Source of the DNA: Mycobacteroides franklinii
GTDB taxonomy: Bacteria; Actinomycetota; Actinomycetes; Mycobacteriales; Mycobacteriaceae
DNA: 64,000 nt
Direction of reading: 5' to 3'
NCBI RefSeq assembly: GCF_002013895.1
Contig: NZ_MAFQ01000005.1
Span: 248,001-312,000, forward strand
Shown: one piece after another, positions 45,357-54,791 of the stretch
Layout of the letters: every line of letters starts with the position of its first letter
Position numbering within the stretch: the stretch's first letter is position 1
Made by a program: the position numbers and the translations under genes
Notes under the pieces: generated by a model
The model's database searches: none
What the model was told of the DNA's origin: nothing
Seen by the model: the letters and a program-made list of their open reading frames with translations, nothing else

Positions 45357-46395
45357 ACCCAGTGTGTGGCAGCGTATTTCGCGACGCCCCGTCGAGACCT
45401 ACAACAAGACGTGGTTGGGCGCGATCGCACTCGCGGTGATCGGCGCCCTGGTCGGAGCAATGCTGCTGGTGAAGGTGATTGGCGTCGGTTACAGCCACTA
45501 CACCGGGGAGTTTCTGCAGGCGGCGTCGCTGCAACCGGGTGCCAACGTGTCCTATGCGGGAGTGTCGGTGGGGGAGGTCACCAGCGTCGAGTTGGTGGGC
45601 GACCGCATCGAGGTCGGCATGCGGGTCCGCGATGACATCAAACTCCGCAAGGATGCCAAGGCGGCCATCAAGATCACCACGATTCTCGGTAATCAATACG
45701 TGGAACTGCGCAACGGTGGTGACGGTGTCTTGCCGAACCGTCGAATAGATCTGGCGCACACCGAGGTTCCGTACGATCTGCAGGCGACACTGCAGGATGC
45801 CACGTCGACGTTCGAACAGGTCGACGCCGACAAGATCGCAGAGTCCATGGAGATCTTGGCCAAACAACTGGAGGGCCTGCCTCCGGTGCTGCCCCAGGCG
45901 ATGGAGAACATCCGCACGCTGTCCTCGGTGATCTCACATCGGCGTGATCAGATCGGCACGCTGCTGTCCAGCACGGAGCTGGTGTCGGGCACCCTGTATC
46001 GGCAGCAGGGGGATATCGGCAAGCTGATTGTCCAGGGACGAGACCTGCTGGGTGAATTCGTCTCTCGACAAGCGAGTTTCCACTCGATGATGCGTGCGGT
46101 CAACGAGCTGGTGACCGTGCTGAGCAAGATCGTGGTGAAAGACAGGCGGGCCGTCGACGCACTGATCGCCGATGTGAAGACCTTCAGCAAGTTGATCGGT
46201 GGTCACGATGACTTGTTCCGGAGTCTCCTGCAAGTGACCGCGGTCGCGGCCCGCAACTTCACCAACCTCACGGGCTATGGCAACGCACTTGAGCTCAGTG
46301 CGCCCGGCGGCCTCGCGGTGGATTCATGGATGTGTGCGATCAGCGGAAGAGCCAAGCAGTTCAACATGATCCCGTACTTCAAGGACTGCAAATGA
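45349..46395 (+). CDS. MceC-type protein, second mce set
   Basis: A 348-residue Mce protein. The helix is at about residues 20-42 and the MCE domain has LQAASLQPGANVSYAGVSVGEV in sense, then TTILGNQYVELRNGG. The tail DSWMCAISGRAKQFNMIPYFKDC matches the first mceC tail. I set the start at ATG 45349 (MDKPSVWQRIS); the frame is open 57 nt further up, inside mceB. Confidence 0.92.
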   Translation: MDKPSVWQRISRRPVETYNKTWLGAIALAVIGALVGAMLLVKVIGVGYSHYTGEFLQAASLQPGANVSYAGVSVGEVTSVELVGDRIEVGMRVRDDIKLRKDAKAAIKITTILGNQYVELRNGGDGVLPNRRIDLAHTEVPYDLQATLQDATSTFEQVDADKIAESMEILAKQLEGLPPVLPQAMENIRTLSSVISHRRDQIGTLLSSTELVSGTLYRQQGDIGKLIVQGRDLLGEFVSRQASFHSMMRAVNELVTVLSKIVVKDRRAVDALIADVKTFSKLIGGHDDLFRSLLQVTAVAARNFTNLTGYGNALELSAPGGLAVDSWMCAISGRAKQFNMIPYFKDCK

Positions 46396-47525
46396 GCACA
46401 CCACTGAGTACCAGGACGCGACGGATCATCTGGGTCGCGGGGGCACTGGCGCTGGTGGCCGCGGTGGTGGTGACGTCCTTCGGATGGACCTATCTGCGTG
46501 AGCGGAGCAACAGGCTGACCATCACGGCGCAGTTCGAGTCCGTATCCGGTCTGTATCCGGACAACAAGGTGTCGGTACTGGGCATGCCCATAGGCAAGGT
46601 CACCAAGATCACCTCACGCGGCACATACATGGAGGTGGAGTTCACGGTCGACTCGAAGGTCAAGGTGCCGGCCGATGCGAAGGCCGTCACGGTGTCGTCC
46701 TCGATCCTGACCGACCGGCACATCGAACTCACCCCGGTCTACCGCAGTGGACCGACACTCAAGAACGGCGACATCATCGGGCTGGACCGCACCAAAACGC
46801 CGGTGGAATTCGACCGGGTGCTGGCGATGGTTGACAGGCTCTCGAAGGCACTCAAGGGCGACGGTAAGGGCGGCGGACCGCTCGCGGACGTGGTGAACAA
46901 CAGCGCCAACGCATTGTCCGGAAACGGCGAACTGATGACGTCATCTCTGGATGAACTGGCCAAGGCACTTCGATTGAGTGCCGACGGCGGCGCCATGACC
47001 CGGGACCAGCTGACCAAGATCATCACCCGCCTCAGCTCGCTTTTCGAGGCCGCGGCGCGCAATGACCAGAACATCCGCGAGTTCTCCTCGACGGTGCGGC
47101 AGCTGTCCCAGGTGCTCGACGAAGAACAGCTCGGATCCGGTACCACCGGTAAGCAGCTGAACAACATTCTCCTGCAAGCAGGTTCACTTCTCGAACAGAA
47201 TCGGGATGCCATCAAGGATTCGGTGGCAAATTCTGGTCAGATCGCCCAGGCGGTGTACGACAACCGGCGTGAACTCTCCGAAGGATTCGATCTGCTTCCG
47301 ATGATGGCCGACAACGTCTACAACATCGTCGACCCGGTCAACAATGTGGTGCGCGCCCACGTCCCGGTGGACAGGCTGCTGTTCGACACCCAGGCCGCCA
47401 AGGAGATCTGCAATCTCATGGGCCTGCGCCAACTTGGTTGCAGCACTGGCACTTTGCAGGACTACGGACCCGATTTCGGATTGACCTACGTGCTCGACGG
47501 TCTCGCGGCGATGGGGCAGAAATGA
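46392..47525 (+). CDS. MceD-type protein, second mce set
   Basis: A 377-residue Mce protein, paralogue of the first mceD. The anchor is at residues 12-32, and the MCE domain has FESVSGLYPDNKVSVLGMPIGKV with SSILTDRHIELTP. The C terminus ICNLMGLRQLGCSTGTLQDYGPD is almost unchanged from the first copy. ATG 46392 overlaps the mceC stop. Confidence 0.93.
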   Translation: MSTPLSTRTRRIIWVAGALALVAAVVVTSFGWTYLRERSNRLTITAQFESVSGLYPDNKVSVLGMPIGKVTKITSRGTYMEVEFTVDSKVKVPADAKAVTVSSSILTDRHIELTPVYRSGPTLKNGDIIGLDRTKTPVEFDRVLAMVDRLSKALKGDGKGGGPLADVVNNSANALSGNGELMTSSLDELAKALRLSADGGAMTRDQLTKIITRLSSLFEAAARNDQNIREFSSTVRQLSQVLDEEQLGSGTTGKQLNNILLQAGSLLEQNRDAIKDSVANSGQIAQAVYDNRRELSEGFDLLPMMADNVYNIVDPVNNVVRAHVPVDRLLFDTQAAKEICNLMGLRQLGCSTGTLQDYGPDFGLTYVLDGLAAMGQK

Positions 47526-48730
47526 ACGGATTACGAAGGCTGGCCGCGCCCGCGGTGACCATTGCCGTGCTACTGACCAGCGGATGCGGTACCAGCGGCC
47601 TTGCCAGCCTGCCGCTTCCGGCGCCGGGCATGACAGGTGGCTCCTATGGTTTGACGGCGATGTTCACCAACATCTTGAACTTGCCGTCGCGTGCCAAGGT
47701 GAAGTTGGGCGGGGCCGATATCGGTGAAGTCGACTCCATGAGCACCACCAACTACACCGCAGTGGTCACCATGCGGATCCGTTCGGATGTGGAGATCCCC
47801 AAGGGGACCACTGTGGAATTGCGTACCGCGACACCGCTGGGAGACGTGTTTGTCGCACTGAAACCACCCCGGCCGGCTGACCCCAACGCGCCACTCCTGC
47901 GCGATGGGGACACCTTTGGGCTCGATTCGACAACAGCTGCCGCGACCGTGGAGGCGGTTCTGAGTTCGGCGGCGATCATCGTCAACGGTGGTGCGGTGCG
48001 CAATCTCACCGGCACGGTCAATGGACTCGGTCGTGCAACGGGACCCAACGGCCAGGCGTTCGGAGACCTGATCGGTAAGTCGAATCGACTGTTGGGCACG
48101 CTCAACGCCCGATCCGGTCAACTGGATTCCGCACTGCGCGATACCGCCCAGCTTGCCGCCGAGATGAACACACGGCGTGAGGCGCTCTCCGATTTGTTGG
48201 TGGCGGCCGCACCTGCCACCGACACGCTGTCGGCCAATGCATCCCACATCGCCGACCTGGCCGACCAGGTGGGCGCGGTGACAAAGCAGCTTTCCAAGTT
48301 CCCGTCGATCGCGGGCACCGATAACAGCGGCCGCAGCGTCATCGCCGACTTCAACACGCTGTCGGCTTCGTTCAACGACATCGCCGTCAGCCCGGACACC
48401 AGCCTTGCCGCCCTGAATCGGTTGATGCCGCCGATCGTCAAAATCATGGCGGGATCGGCGTTCGCGGCCCGGGTGTCGATCGACAAGATTGCGCTCGGGT
48501 CCATTCCCGATATCGGATACAAGGGTGATCCTGGGCTGCATGGCCCGAAGCGTTATGACTGGGCCAAACTTGTCGGCTCGTTCAAGTACACCCTGTGGCG
48601 CTTGCAAGAGCGCGTGGTGGGTCAGGGGCCCGATGTCCCGACAGTTCCTATGCGGCCCAGCCCGACCGAGCCGGGTGTGATCGAACCGGTACCCGGTGCC
48701 GTGCCCACGCCTCAGGGGCCGCCGCGATGA
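47522..48730 (+). CDS. MceE-type lipoprotein, second mce set
   Basis: A 402-residue lipoprotein with signal peptide and lipobox LTSGC (Cys22). The MCE domain has TNILNLPSRAKVKLGGADIGEVDSM. The C-terminal part (RLQERVVGQGPD and a short Pro-rich end) parallels the first mceE. Start ATG overlaps mceD, and its stop overlaps mceF. Confidence 0.93.
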   Translation: MNGLRRLAAPAVTIAVLLTSGCGTSGLASLPLPAPGMTGGSYGLTAMFTNILNLPSRAKVKLGGADIGEVDSMSTTNYTAVVTMRIRSDVEIPKGTTVELRTATPLGDVFVALKPPRPADPNAPLLRDGDTFGLDSTTAAATVEAVLSSAAIIVNGGAVRNLTGTVNGLGRATGPNGQAFGDLIGKSNRLLGTLNARSGQLDSALRDTAQLAAEMNTRREALSDLLVAAAPATDTLSANASHIADLADQVGAVTKQLSKFPSIAGTDNSGRSVIADFNTLSASFNDIAVSPDTSLAALNRLMPPIVKIMAGSAFAARVSIDKIALGSIPDIGYKGDPGLHGPKRYDWAKLVGSFKYTLWRLQERVVGQGPDVPTVPMRPSPTEPGVIEPVPGAVPTPQGPPR

Positions 48731-49980
48731 TCAGGACACTGGCGAACGCGGTGGTCGACACCGTGAAATTAGGCCACCGCAACCGCTTCTGGCTGTCCGG
48801 GCTGGCGCTGGCTCTCACGCTAGGGGTGGCGTGCACCTACCTGGCCGTTGGCGCGTTGCGTGCCAGCGCCTTCGCTTCGACCTACCAGGTGTCGATCGAG
48901 CTGCCCGAATCCGGTGGATTGATCCCCAATCAGGATGTGGCGCTGCGTGGTTTGCGGATAGGCCGGGTCGAGTCGGTGACTCCGTCGCCTCGCGGACCGG
49001 TCGCGGTGATTCATATCGAGTCCTCGGTCAAGATCCCGGTGGGAAGCCCGGTGCGCGTGTCGGGCCTCTCTGCGGGAGGCGAGCAATATGTGGACTTCGC
49101 GCCGGTGACCACAGCGGGCCCGTATCTGAGTGATGGCAGTGTGATCGCGCGCGGGGAAGCGACGGTTCCTGTTTCGTTGGCGAAACTACTCGCCAATGCC
49201 GATGGTGCACTGGCGCAGGCTGATACCAAGAAGCTGGAGCTCATCAAGAAGGAACTGCATCTCTCCCGCGAGGCGCCGCGCAAGATGACGGATATCATCG
49301 ACGGCGGCGTGTTCCTTTTGTCCACATTGGATTCCGTGCTTCCGCAGACGGTGAGTGTGCTCAAGCAGAGCCGCGTGACGCTGTCCTCATTCGCGGAAAT
49401 GAACAACGGTCTCGCCACCACCACGCGGGGCCTGAACCGGTCCTTGAACGGTGTGGCACGGATGGATGGCGGTTTTCGTACGCTGATCGACAGGGTTCCG
49501 GGGCCGTTGGCCACTACCGATGCGGTGATTGCGGACAACTCCGACAATATGGCGCAGCTGTTGGGGAATCTCACCACGGTGGCGCAGTTGTCCTACGTGC
49601 GCGTGCCGGCGCTCAACGCGCTGTTCCCCTCGTACCGTGGATCGGTGATCGAGGCGGTCGCCAACACGTTCTACGACCATGGCGTTTGGGCCGTCGCCGA
49701 CATCTATCCGCGATACACCTGCGACTACGGATACCCACGCACCGCGGTATCGGCCGCGGACTACCCGGAGCCTTTCCTGTACGCGGGCTACTGCCGAGAT
49801 CAGGACCCCGCGGTGCTGGTGCGCGGTGCCAAGAACGCTCCACGGCCGGCCGACGATGACACGGCCAGTCCGCCGTTGGGTGCCGACCTGGGCCGGATGG
49901 CCGACCCGACTCCCAAGGGCCGCTTCACCATTCCCACGCCGTACGGTGGGCCCACGCTCCCCGTTGACCCGCCGAAATAG
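48727..49980 (+). CDS. MceF-type protein, second mce set
   Basis: A 417-residue Mce protein, last of the set. The membrane helix is around residues 20-42; the MCE domain has LPESGGLIPNQDVALRGLRIGRV and VSGLSAGGEQYVDFAP. The paired-cysteine segment (YPRYTCDYGYP..YAGYCRDQDP) is shared with the first mceF. Start at ATG 48727. No Mce-associated gene follows; the convergent pirin gene begins after 37 nt. Confidence 0.93.
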   Translation: MIRTLANAVVDTVKLGHRNRFWLSGLALALTLGVACTYLAVGALRASAFASTYQVSIELPESGGLIPNQDVALRGLRIGRVESVTPSPRGPVAVIHIESSVKIPVGSPVRVSGLSAGGEQYVDFAPVTTAGPYLSDGSVIARGEATVPVSLAKLLANADGALAQADTKKLELIKKELHLSREAPRKMTDIIDGGVFLLSTLDSVLPQTVSVLKQSRVTLSSFAEMNNGLATTTRGLNRSLNGVARMDGGFRTLIDRVPGPLATTDAVIADNSDNMAQLLGNLTTVAQLSYVRVPALNALFPSYRGSVIEAVANTFYDHGVWAVADIYPRYTCDYGYPRTAVSAADYPEPFLYAGYCRDQDPAVLVRGAKNAPRPADDDTASPPLGADLGRMADPTPKGRFTIPTPYGGPTLPVDPPK

Positions 49981-50017
49981 GGGTCTAGCTGCATCCCGCC
50001 AGCCGGGTAGTACTCGG

Positions 50018-50758
50018 CTAGCCCCCTAAGCGGGTGTGCATCTCCCAGACCAAGATCTCGGCATCGGTGGTCGCGCAGACGCGTAGGGCACCGGTGTCGG
50101 TGAGGCGCACGGCATCTCCCTCGGTCAGCTCACCGGCGGCCTCAATGGTCACGGCCCCGCGGGCGACGAAGAGATGCAGGAATGGTGCTGCGGGCAGTTC
50201 GACGCTGTCGCCGGCGGCGATGCGTGCCGCATGCAGCGCGGCGTTCTTTTGGGCGATGGTGATCGCTGTCTGATCCCGATGCCGTGGCATCCCGGAGGCC
50301 ACGGTCACCAGCCCGCCGCGGAGTAACTCGTGGTCTATCTCGAGTTGTTGGTACCCGGGATCGATTCCGGAGTCGTCCGGGGTCACCCACATCTGGATGA
50401 AGCGCACCGGATCGGAGTGCCGCTCGCCGGACAGCCGCCAGGAGTCGTTCTTCTCCGAATGCAGAATGCCGGTACCGGCCGACATCCGCTGTGCCAGACC
50501 GGGATAGATCACCCCGGAATTGCCCTCGGAATCCTGGTGTACCAACGAACCCTGCAACACCCAGGTGACGATCTCAATATCGCGGTGAGGATGCGTCTCG
50601 AACCCGGCGCCTGGCAGCACGATGTCGTCATTGTTGACCAGTAGTAGCCCGTGGTGGGTGTTGTGCGGGTCGTAGTGCTCGCCGAACGAAAACGAGTGCT
50701 TGGAATCCAGCCACGAGATCTTGGTCGCGAGCCGATCGCTTGCGCGGCGGATGTCCAT
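50018..50758 (-). CDS. pirin family protein (quercetinase-like cupin)
   Basis: A 246-residue bicupin of the pirin/YhhW family. The metal-binding cupin motif is GFETHPHRDIEIVTWVLQG with the HSE ligand in TGILHSEKND downstream. The start IRRASDRLATKISWLDSKHSFSFGEHYDP is typical. Related enzymes open quercetin's ring, but the natural substrate in mycobacteria is unknown. It matches Rv0181c, just past the mce1 locus. Confidence 0.9.
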   Translation of the reverse strand: MDIRRASDRLATKISWLDSKHSFSFGEHYDPHNTHHGLLLVNNDDIVLPGAGFETHPHRDIEIVTWVLQGSLVHQDSEGNSGVIYPGLAQRMSAGTGILHSEKNDSWRLSGERHSDPVRFIQMWVTPDDSGIDPGYQQLEIDHELLRGGLVTVASGMPRHRDQTAITIAQKNAALHAARIAAGDSVELPAAPFLHLFVARGAVTIEAAGELTEGDAVRLTDTGALRVCATTDAEILVWEMHTRLGG

Positions 50759-50775
50759 TACCCAAGTATGCCGAA

Positions 50776-50825
50776 CAGGCGCTCAGTCCTAGGAAAAGTG
50801 TGTCTTGACGAGGACTGAGCGCCTG
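50776..50825 (-). terminator. hairpin terminator after the alcohol dehydrogenase gene
   Basis: CAGGCGCTCAGTCCT (50776-50790) and AGGACTGAGCGCCTG (50811-50825) pair perfectly over 15 nt around a 20-nt loop. It starts 20 nt past the alcohol dehydrogenase stop and 17 nt before the pirin start, all on the minus strand, so it separates the two transcripts. Confidence 0.75.
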
Positions 50826-50845
50826 CTCGCGGGGAAAGAAGGGGC

Positions 50846-51970
50846 CTACCAGTCGGCTTCGGTGTACTTGATGACGCCGCGGATGTTCTTGCCGTCGAGC
50901 ATGTCCTGGTAACCCTCGTTGATCTGCTCCAGGCTGTAGGTGGTGGTGATCATCTCGTCGATCTTGAGCAGGCCCTGCTTGTACAGGCCGACCAGACGCG
51001 GGGTCTCGGTGTGCGTGGTGCCACCACCAAAGATGTTGCCCTTCAGTGTCTTCTGCAACATGGTGAACAGGAACAGGTTGAACTTCACGTCCACGTCGAC
51101 CATGGCGCCCATGCCGGTGACCACGCAGGTGCCGGTCTTGGCGGTGAGGATCATGGCCTCTTCGATGTATTCGCCCTTCATCTCGCCGACCGTGATGATG
51201 GTCTTCTGTGCCATGATTCCCCAGGTCAGGTCCATAACCGGCATGATGGCCTCGGCCATCGACGCGTAAACGTGGGTGGCGCCGAACTTGAGGGCCTGCT
51301 CACGCTTCCATGGCACCGGGTCGATCGCGATGACGTAGCGGGCGCCGGAGACGACGGCGCCCTGCAGGGCGCTCATGCCGATTCCACCGACCCCGATGAT
51401 GATGACGTCCTCGCCGGGCTTGACCTCGGCGATGTTGGTGGCGGAGCCGAACCCGGTGGGCACGGCGCAGCCGAGCAGCGCGGCCGACTCAAAGGGCACG
51501 CTGTCGTCGATCTTGACGACGGAATCCTCGTGGACCACGGCGTACGGCGAGAACGTACCGAGCAGGTTCATCGCGGAGACGGGAGTGTCACCCGCGTGGA
51601 TGCGGTTGGTGCCGTCGGCGATAGCCTTGCCGCCCAGCAGGATTGCGCCACGGTCGCACAGCGATCGGTAACCGCGCATACAAGGCGGGCACTTACCGCA
51701 GGCCGGGATGAACGCGAAGATGACGTGGTCACCCTCCTGAACGGAGGTGACACCCTTGCCGACCTTGGTGACGACACCCGCGCCCTCGTGGCCGGGCAGC
51801 ACCGGCAGTTCCATCGGGGTGGCGCCGGTGAGTACGTGATAATCGGAGTGGCACATACCGGCGGCGTGCAGCTGGACCTGGACTTCGCCCTCGGCCGGAT
51901 CACCGAACGTGATCTCTTCGACGACGATCGGCTTGTTGAGCTCGCGAATCAGCGCGCCTTTTGTCTTCAT
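50846..51970 (-). CDS. NDMA-dependent-type alcohol dehydrogenase (zinc MDR)
   Basis: A 374-residue zinc alcohol dehydrogenase. The catalytic zinc site begins AAGMCHSDYHVLTG, the proton-relay GHEGAGVV follows, and the structural zinc cysteines are in ACGKCPPCMRGYRSLCDRG. The Rossmann motif is IIGVGGIGMSALQGA. The sequence and C-terminal FGGGTTHTETPRLVGLYKQGLL match the actinobacterial NDMA-dependent methanol/alcohol dehydrogenase group (like Rv0162c), in which NAD(H) is tightly bound and mycofactocin serves as electron carrier. That dependence is inferred from the family. Confidence 0.92.
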   Translation of the reverse strand: MKTKGALIRELNKPIVVEEITFGDPAEGEVQVQLHAAGMCHSDYHVLTGATPMELPVLPGHEGAGVVTKVGKGVTSVQEGDHVIFAFIPACGKCPPCMRGYRSLCDRGAILLGGKAIADGTNRIHAGDTPVSAMNLLGTFSPYAVVHEDSVVKIDDSVPFESAALLGCAVPTGFGSATNIAEVKPGEDVIIIGVGGIGMSALQGAVVSGARYVIAIDPVPWKREQALKFGATHVYASMAEAIMPVMDLTWGIMAQKTIITVGEMKGEYIEEAMILTAKTGTCVVTGMGAMVDVDVKFNLFLFTMLQKTLKGNIFGGGTTHTETPRLVGLYKQGLLKIDEMITTTYSLEQINEGYQDMLDGKNIRGVIKYTEADW

Positions 51971-52045
51971 TGACTGGCTAGTCCTTCCAGATACACGTGA
52001 ACCAGATCACTCTCGTGGACGAGGATAGCGGCTCTCGGCGAAAAG

Positions 52046-52059
52046 TGAAACGCGTTCTA
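52046..52059. promoter_or_regulatory. KstR-like box upstream of the alcohol dehydrogenase gene (weak)
   Basis: TGAAACGCGTTCTA fits the KstR consensus TNNAACNNGTTNNA, 76 nt before the dehydrogenase start. Only the AAC/GTT core and the ends are symmetric, so the site may be a chance match. Confidence 0.3.
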
Positions 52060-52165
52060 AAAGTGCGTGGTCAGCGGGTCAACAGTGGCTTTGACTACGA
52101 TCTATGCACAGCTATGAGGTCTTGTCATCCATGCGCTGTGGCTTGCCGCGGCGGACGATGTGCTC

Positions 52166-52441
52166 ATGACGAACGTGCGATGGAACGTATTGATCGAGGA
52201 ACAGGTCGGCTCGAGGGAGTACCGGGAATGGCAGTTGACGGCGATCCGCGCGGCCGGCGACGAGCGCGACGCGGCCGAACGGCTCGCTGAGAAACTCTCG
52301 TCGTCGTACGCCCCGCGGCATCCCATGAGCCCTCAGGGCCGCGCGCGCTTCCGCACGGTCGACGGCTGGGTGGTTGTCGTCGATGGCGCGATGAGTCAGT
52401 TCCGATTCCGGCTCACGGTCGCCGAGCGCATACCCGACTAG
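52166..52441 (+). CDS. hypothetical small protein (91 aa)
   Basis: A 91-residue protein of unknown family, from ATG 52166 (MTNVRWNVLIEEQVG); a GTG two codons earlier is possible. It reads as one long charged helix (residues 15-45) followed by strands (RFRTVDGWVVVVDGAMSQFRFRLTVAE), a compact alpha/beta arrangement. Its stop overlaps the stop of the convergent acyl-CoA ligase (CTAG). It is divergent from the alcohol dehydrogenase. Confidence 0.65.
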   Translation: MTNVRWNVLIEEQVGSREYREWQLTAIRAAGDERDAAERLAEKLSSSYAPRHPMSPQGRARFRTVDGWVVVVDGAMSQFRFRLTVAERIPD

Positions 52442-53985
52442 GAAACCCCGGCGTCGTGGCTCTCCCAGTGCTTCTCGCGCAGCACACGCTTGAGGATCTT
52501 GCCCGCACCGGACAGGGGGAGTTCGTCGACGAACTCGAAGCTACGCGGCACCTTGTAGTTGGCGATGTGCTCGCGGCAGTGCTCCGTCAGGTCGTCCCCG
52601 CAACAGTCGGCTTCGGCCTGTTTGACGACGACGGCGTGCACGCGTTCACCCCATCGTTCGTCGGGGATGCCGATTACCGCGCAGGCCGCCACCGCCGGGT
52701 GCTTGGCCAGCGCGTTCTCTACCTCGGCCGAGTAGACGTTCTCGCCGCCGGTTACCACCATGTCCTTGATGCGATCGACGATGAAGACGTACCCGCGGTC
52801 ATCCATTCGTCCGGCGTCGCCGGTGTGCATCCACCCGTTCCGGATGGCGGTAGCCGATTCCTCGGGGAGCTCCCAATAGCCGAGCATGACGTTGTCGCCC
52901 TTGACGATTACCTCGCCGATCTCACCGCGCGGCACCTCGTTGTGGTCCGGGTCGACGATCCTCACCTCGCAATGTGGAGCCGCGCGTCCCGCCGAACGCA
53001 GCAGTGCTGGGTCGTCGTGATCGTCGGGAAGGAGCAGTGTTGCCACGGGCGACACCTCGGTCATGCCGTAGGCCTGGGTGAATCGGGCATTGGGGAACAC
53101 GCGCTTGGCGCGCTGCAATACCGCCTCGGAGATCACCGAGGCTCCGTAGATGATGGTGCGGATTCCGCTGAGGTCGAGCTGAGCGGCTCCCGGATGGTCC
53201 ACCAGCATCTGAATCATGGTGGGTACCAACAGCATGTCCTGCACATCGTGTTGGACGATCGTATCCAGCACCCCCTGCGGTGTGAACGATGGGACGATCA
53301 CATGGGTAGACCCGGATAGGTTCCCCGCCATCACGGCGCTGAAGTCGGCCATGTGGAACATCGGCGCCGAATGCAGCAGTCGGCCGCCGCGCGTCAGGAA
53401 GTTACCGGTGGACAGTGACCCCATCGCGGAGGTCAGCACGTTGTTGTGAGACAACATCACGCCCTTGGGATTTCCGGTGGTGCCGCCGGTGTAGAAGACG
53501 CCGAGCAGACTGTTGCCGCCGGCGCGGGTGTCCTGGATCGGATCGTGTGCGGAAAGGAGATCCTCGTACCCGATCATGTCCTCGGGTACCGGACCGTCAC
53601 CGCAGTAGACGATGGTGTCCAGGCATGCGCAGGCCGCACGCAGCGGCGCGGCGGCGGCCTTGAACGCGTCGTCCACCAGCAGTACCCGGGTGCCGGACTC
53701 CCGCAGGGAGTAGCCGATCTCGGCAACGCTCCACCGGATGTTGACGGCGTTCAGTGCGGCGCCCAACCACGGCACCGCGGTGAGGTACTCGACGTAGCGG
53801 TCGGAGTTCAGGGACAGCATGCCGACGCGATCTCCGGGCTGGACACCGTGGGCTCGAAGCGCCGCGGCCAAGCGGGCGACACGGTCGGCGAACTGCTCCA
53901 CGGTGCGCTCCCGACCCTGGTGGATCGTGATGGGGCGGCTCGGGTCCTGCTGCAAGGCACGGTGCAGCCACTGGGTGAATTGCAT
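52438..53985 (-). CDS. acyl-CoA ligase (FadD-type, ANL family)
   Basis: A 515-residue adenylate-forming ligase. The P-loop VFYTGGTTGNPKGVMLSHNN, the YGMTEVSPVATL motif, GWMHTGDAGRMDDRGYVFIVDRIKDMVVTGGENVYSAEVE and the Lys of SGAGKILKRVLR are all present. The P-loop has TGGTTG rather than the more usual TSGTTG, seen in many mycobacterial ligases. The class activates medium- or long-chain fatty or aromatic acids; the substrate is unknown. It is divergent from the next gene over 113 nt. Confidence 0.9.
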   Translation of the reverse strand: MQFTQWLHRALQQDPSRPITIHQGRERTVEQFADRVARLAAALRAHGVQPGDRVGMLSLNSDRYVEYLTAVPWLGAALNAVNIRWSVAEIGYSLRESGTRVLLVDDAFKAAAAPLRAACACLDTIVYCGDGPVPEDMIGYEDLLSAHDPIQDTRAGGNSLLGVFYTGGTTGNPKGVMLSHNNVLTSAMGSLSTGNFLTRGGRLLHSAPMFHMADFSAVMAGNLSGSTHVIVPSFTPQGVLDTIVQHDVQDMLLVPTMIQMLVDHPGAAQLDLSGIRTIIYGASVISEAVLQRAKRVFPNARFTQAYGMTEVSPVATLLLPDDHDDPALLRSAGRAAPHCEVRIVDPDHNEVPRGEIGEVIVKGDNVMLGYWELPEESATAIRNGWMHTGDAGRMDDRGYVFIVDRIKDMVVTGGENVYSAEVENALAKHPAVAACAVIGIPDERWGERVHAVVVKQAEADCCGDDLTEHCREHIANYKVPRSFEFVDELPLSGAGKILKRVLREKHWESHDAGVS

Positions 53986-54098
53986 ATACCGATCCTGCCG
54001 TTCCGGAGCGCCGGGGGTGCGGGTTTCGTCGAGCTAACGGGCAACCTTCAGTGTCCCGGTACGATGGGCGCAGGGGCAACAGGTGGCGAGGGGGAATC

Positions 54099-54782
54099 GT
54101 GTCAGCAGGTGTGCCGATATTGGCGGGCCTTGGCTTCTTCGCGCTGGTCTTCGGCGGGTTGTGGTTTCTCTTGGCCAGGATGCGCAAGAAGCGAATTGCC
54201 AAGCTGGCATCCTGGGCTCAGACACAGGGCTGGACATACACACCTGACGATCAGAGCCTGGTGGCGCTATCCGAGGGCGAGCCGTTTAGGCAGGGGCACA
54301 GCCGCACCGCGCAAGATGTCTTCAACGGCTCGATCGGCGGACACGACTTCGTGTCCTTCCAGTACTCGTACAAGGTGACCACCGGTTCGGGCGAGCAACA
54401 GAGCACACAGACCTATGAGTTCATGGTGACGGCCATCGTCACACCGCCGTCGTCATACCGGCTGGAGATCAAGCGCGAGGGCGTGTTCGCGGGACTGGCT
54501 CGCGCCGTTGGCTTTACGGATCTGGAATTCGAGTCCGACGAGTTCAACAAGAAGTTCAAAATCAAGGCCACACCGGAACGGTTCGCCTATGACGTGCTCA
54601 ATCCGCGCACCATGGAACGAATGCTGGCCGATCAAAGGTATTCCCAGCCTTTGCGATTCGAGAATGGCCGGTTGTTGACGTGGCGCCGGGGCAAGCTCGA
54701 CGAACAAAGGATCACCGGCGAGGTGCAGTACCTGATCGATACTCTCGAACCCGTGCCTGCCTACGCGTGGGAACAACACTAG
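54099..54782 (+). CDS. membrane-anchored protein, DUF3137-like, beside lemA
   Basis: A 227-residue protein. Start at GTG 54099, preceded by GAGGGGG; an open frame extends 16 codons upstream without support. One membrane helix (residues 3-27) is followed by a basic RMRKKRIAKLASW and a soluble domain with GSIGGHDFVSFQYSYKV and ERMLADQRYSQPLRFENGRLLTWRRG, a pattern like DUF3137. Its function is unknown. It lies 9 nt before lemA; LemA genes often have such a partner. Confidence 0.75.
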   Translation: MSAGVPILAGLGFFALVFGGLWFLLARMRKKRIAKLASWAQTQGWTYTPDDQSLVALSEGEPFRQGHSRTAQDVFNGSIGGHDFVSFQYSYKVTTGSGEQQSTQTYEFMVTAIVTPPSSYRLEIKREGVFAGLARAVGFTDLEFESDEFNKKFKIKATPERFAYDVLNPRTMERMLADQRYSQPLRFENGRLLTWRRGKLDEQRITGEVQYLIDTLEPVPAYAWEQH

Positions 54783-54791
54783 GAGAAGGAA

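Noticed and set aside
49980..50024. Weak hairpin between the second mceF and pirin (GGGGTCTAGC with GCTAGCCCC)
   Set aside because: The pairing needs a bulge and a long loop, so it was not listed as a terminator although the convergent position would suit one.
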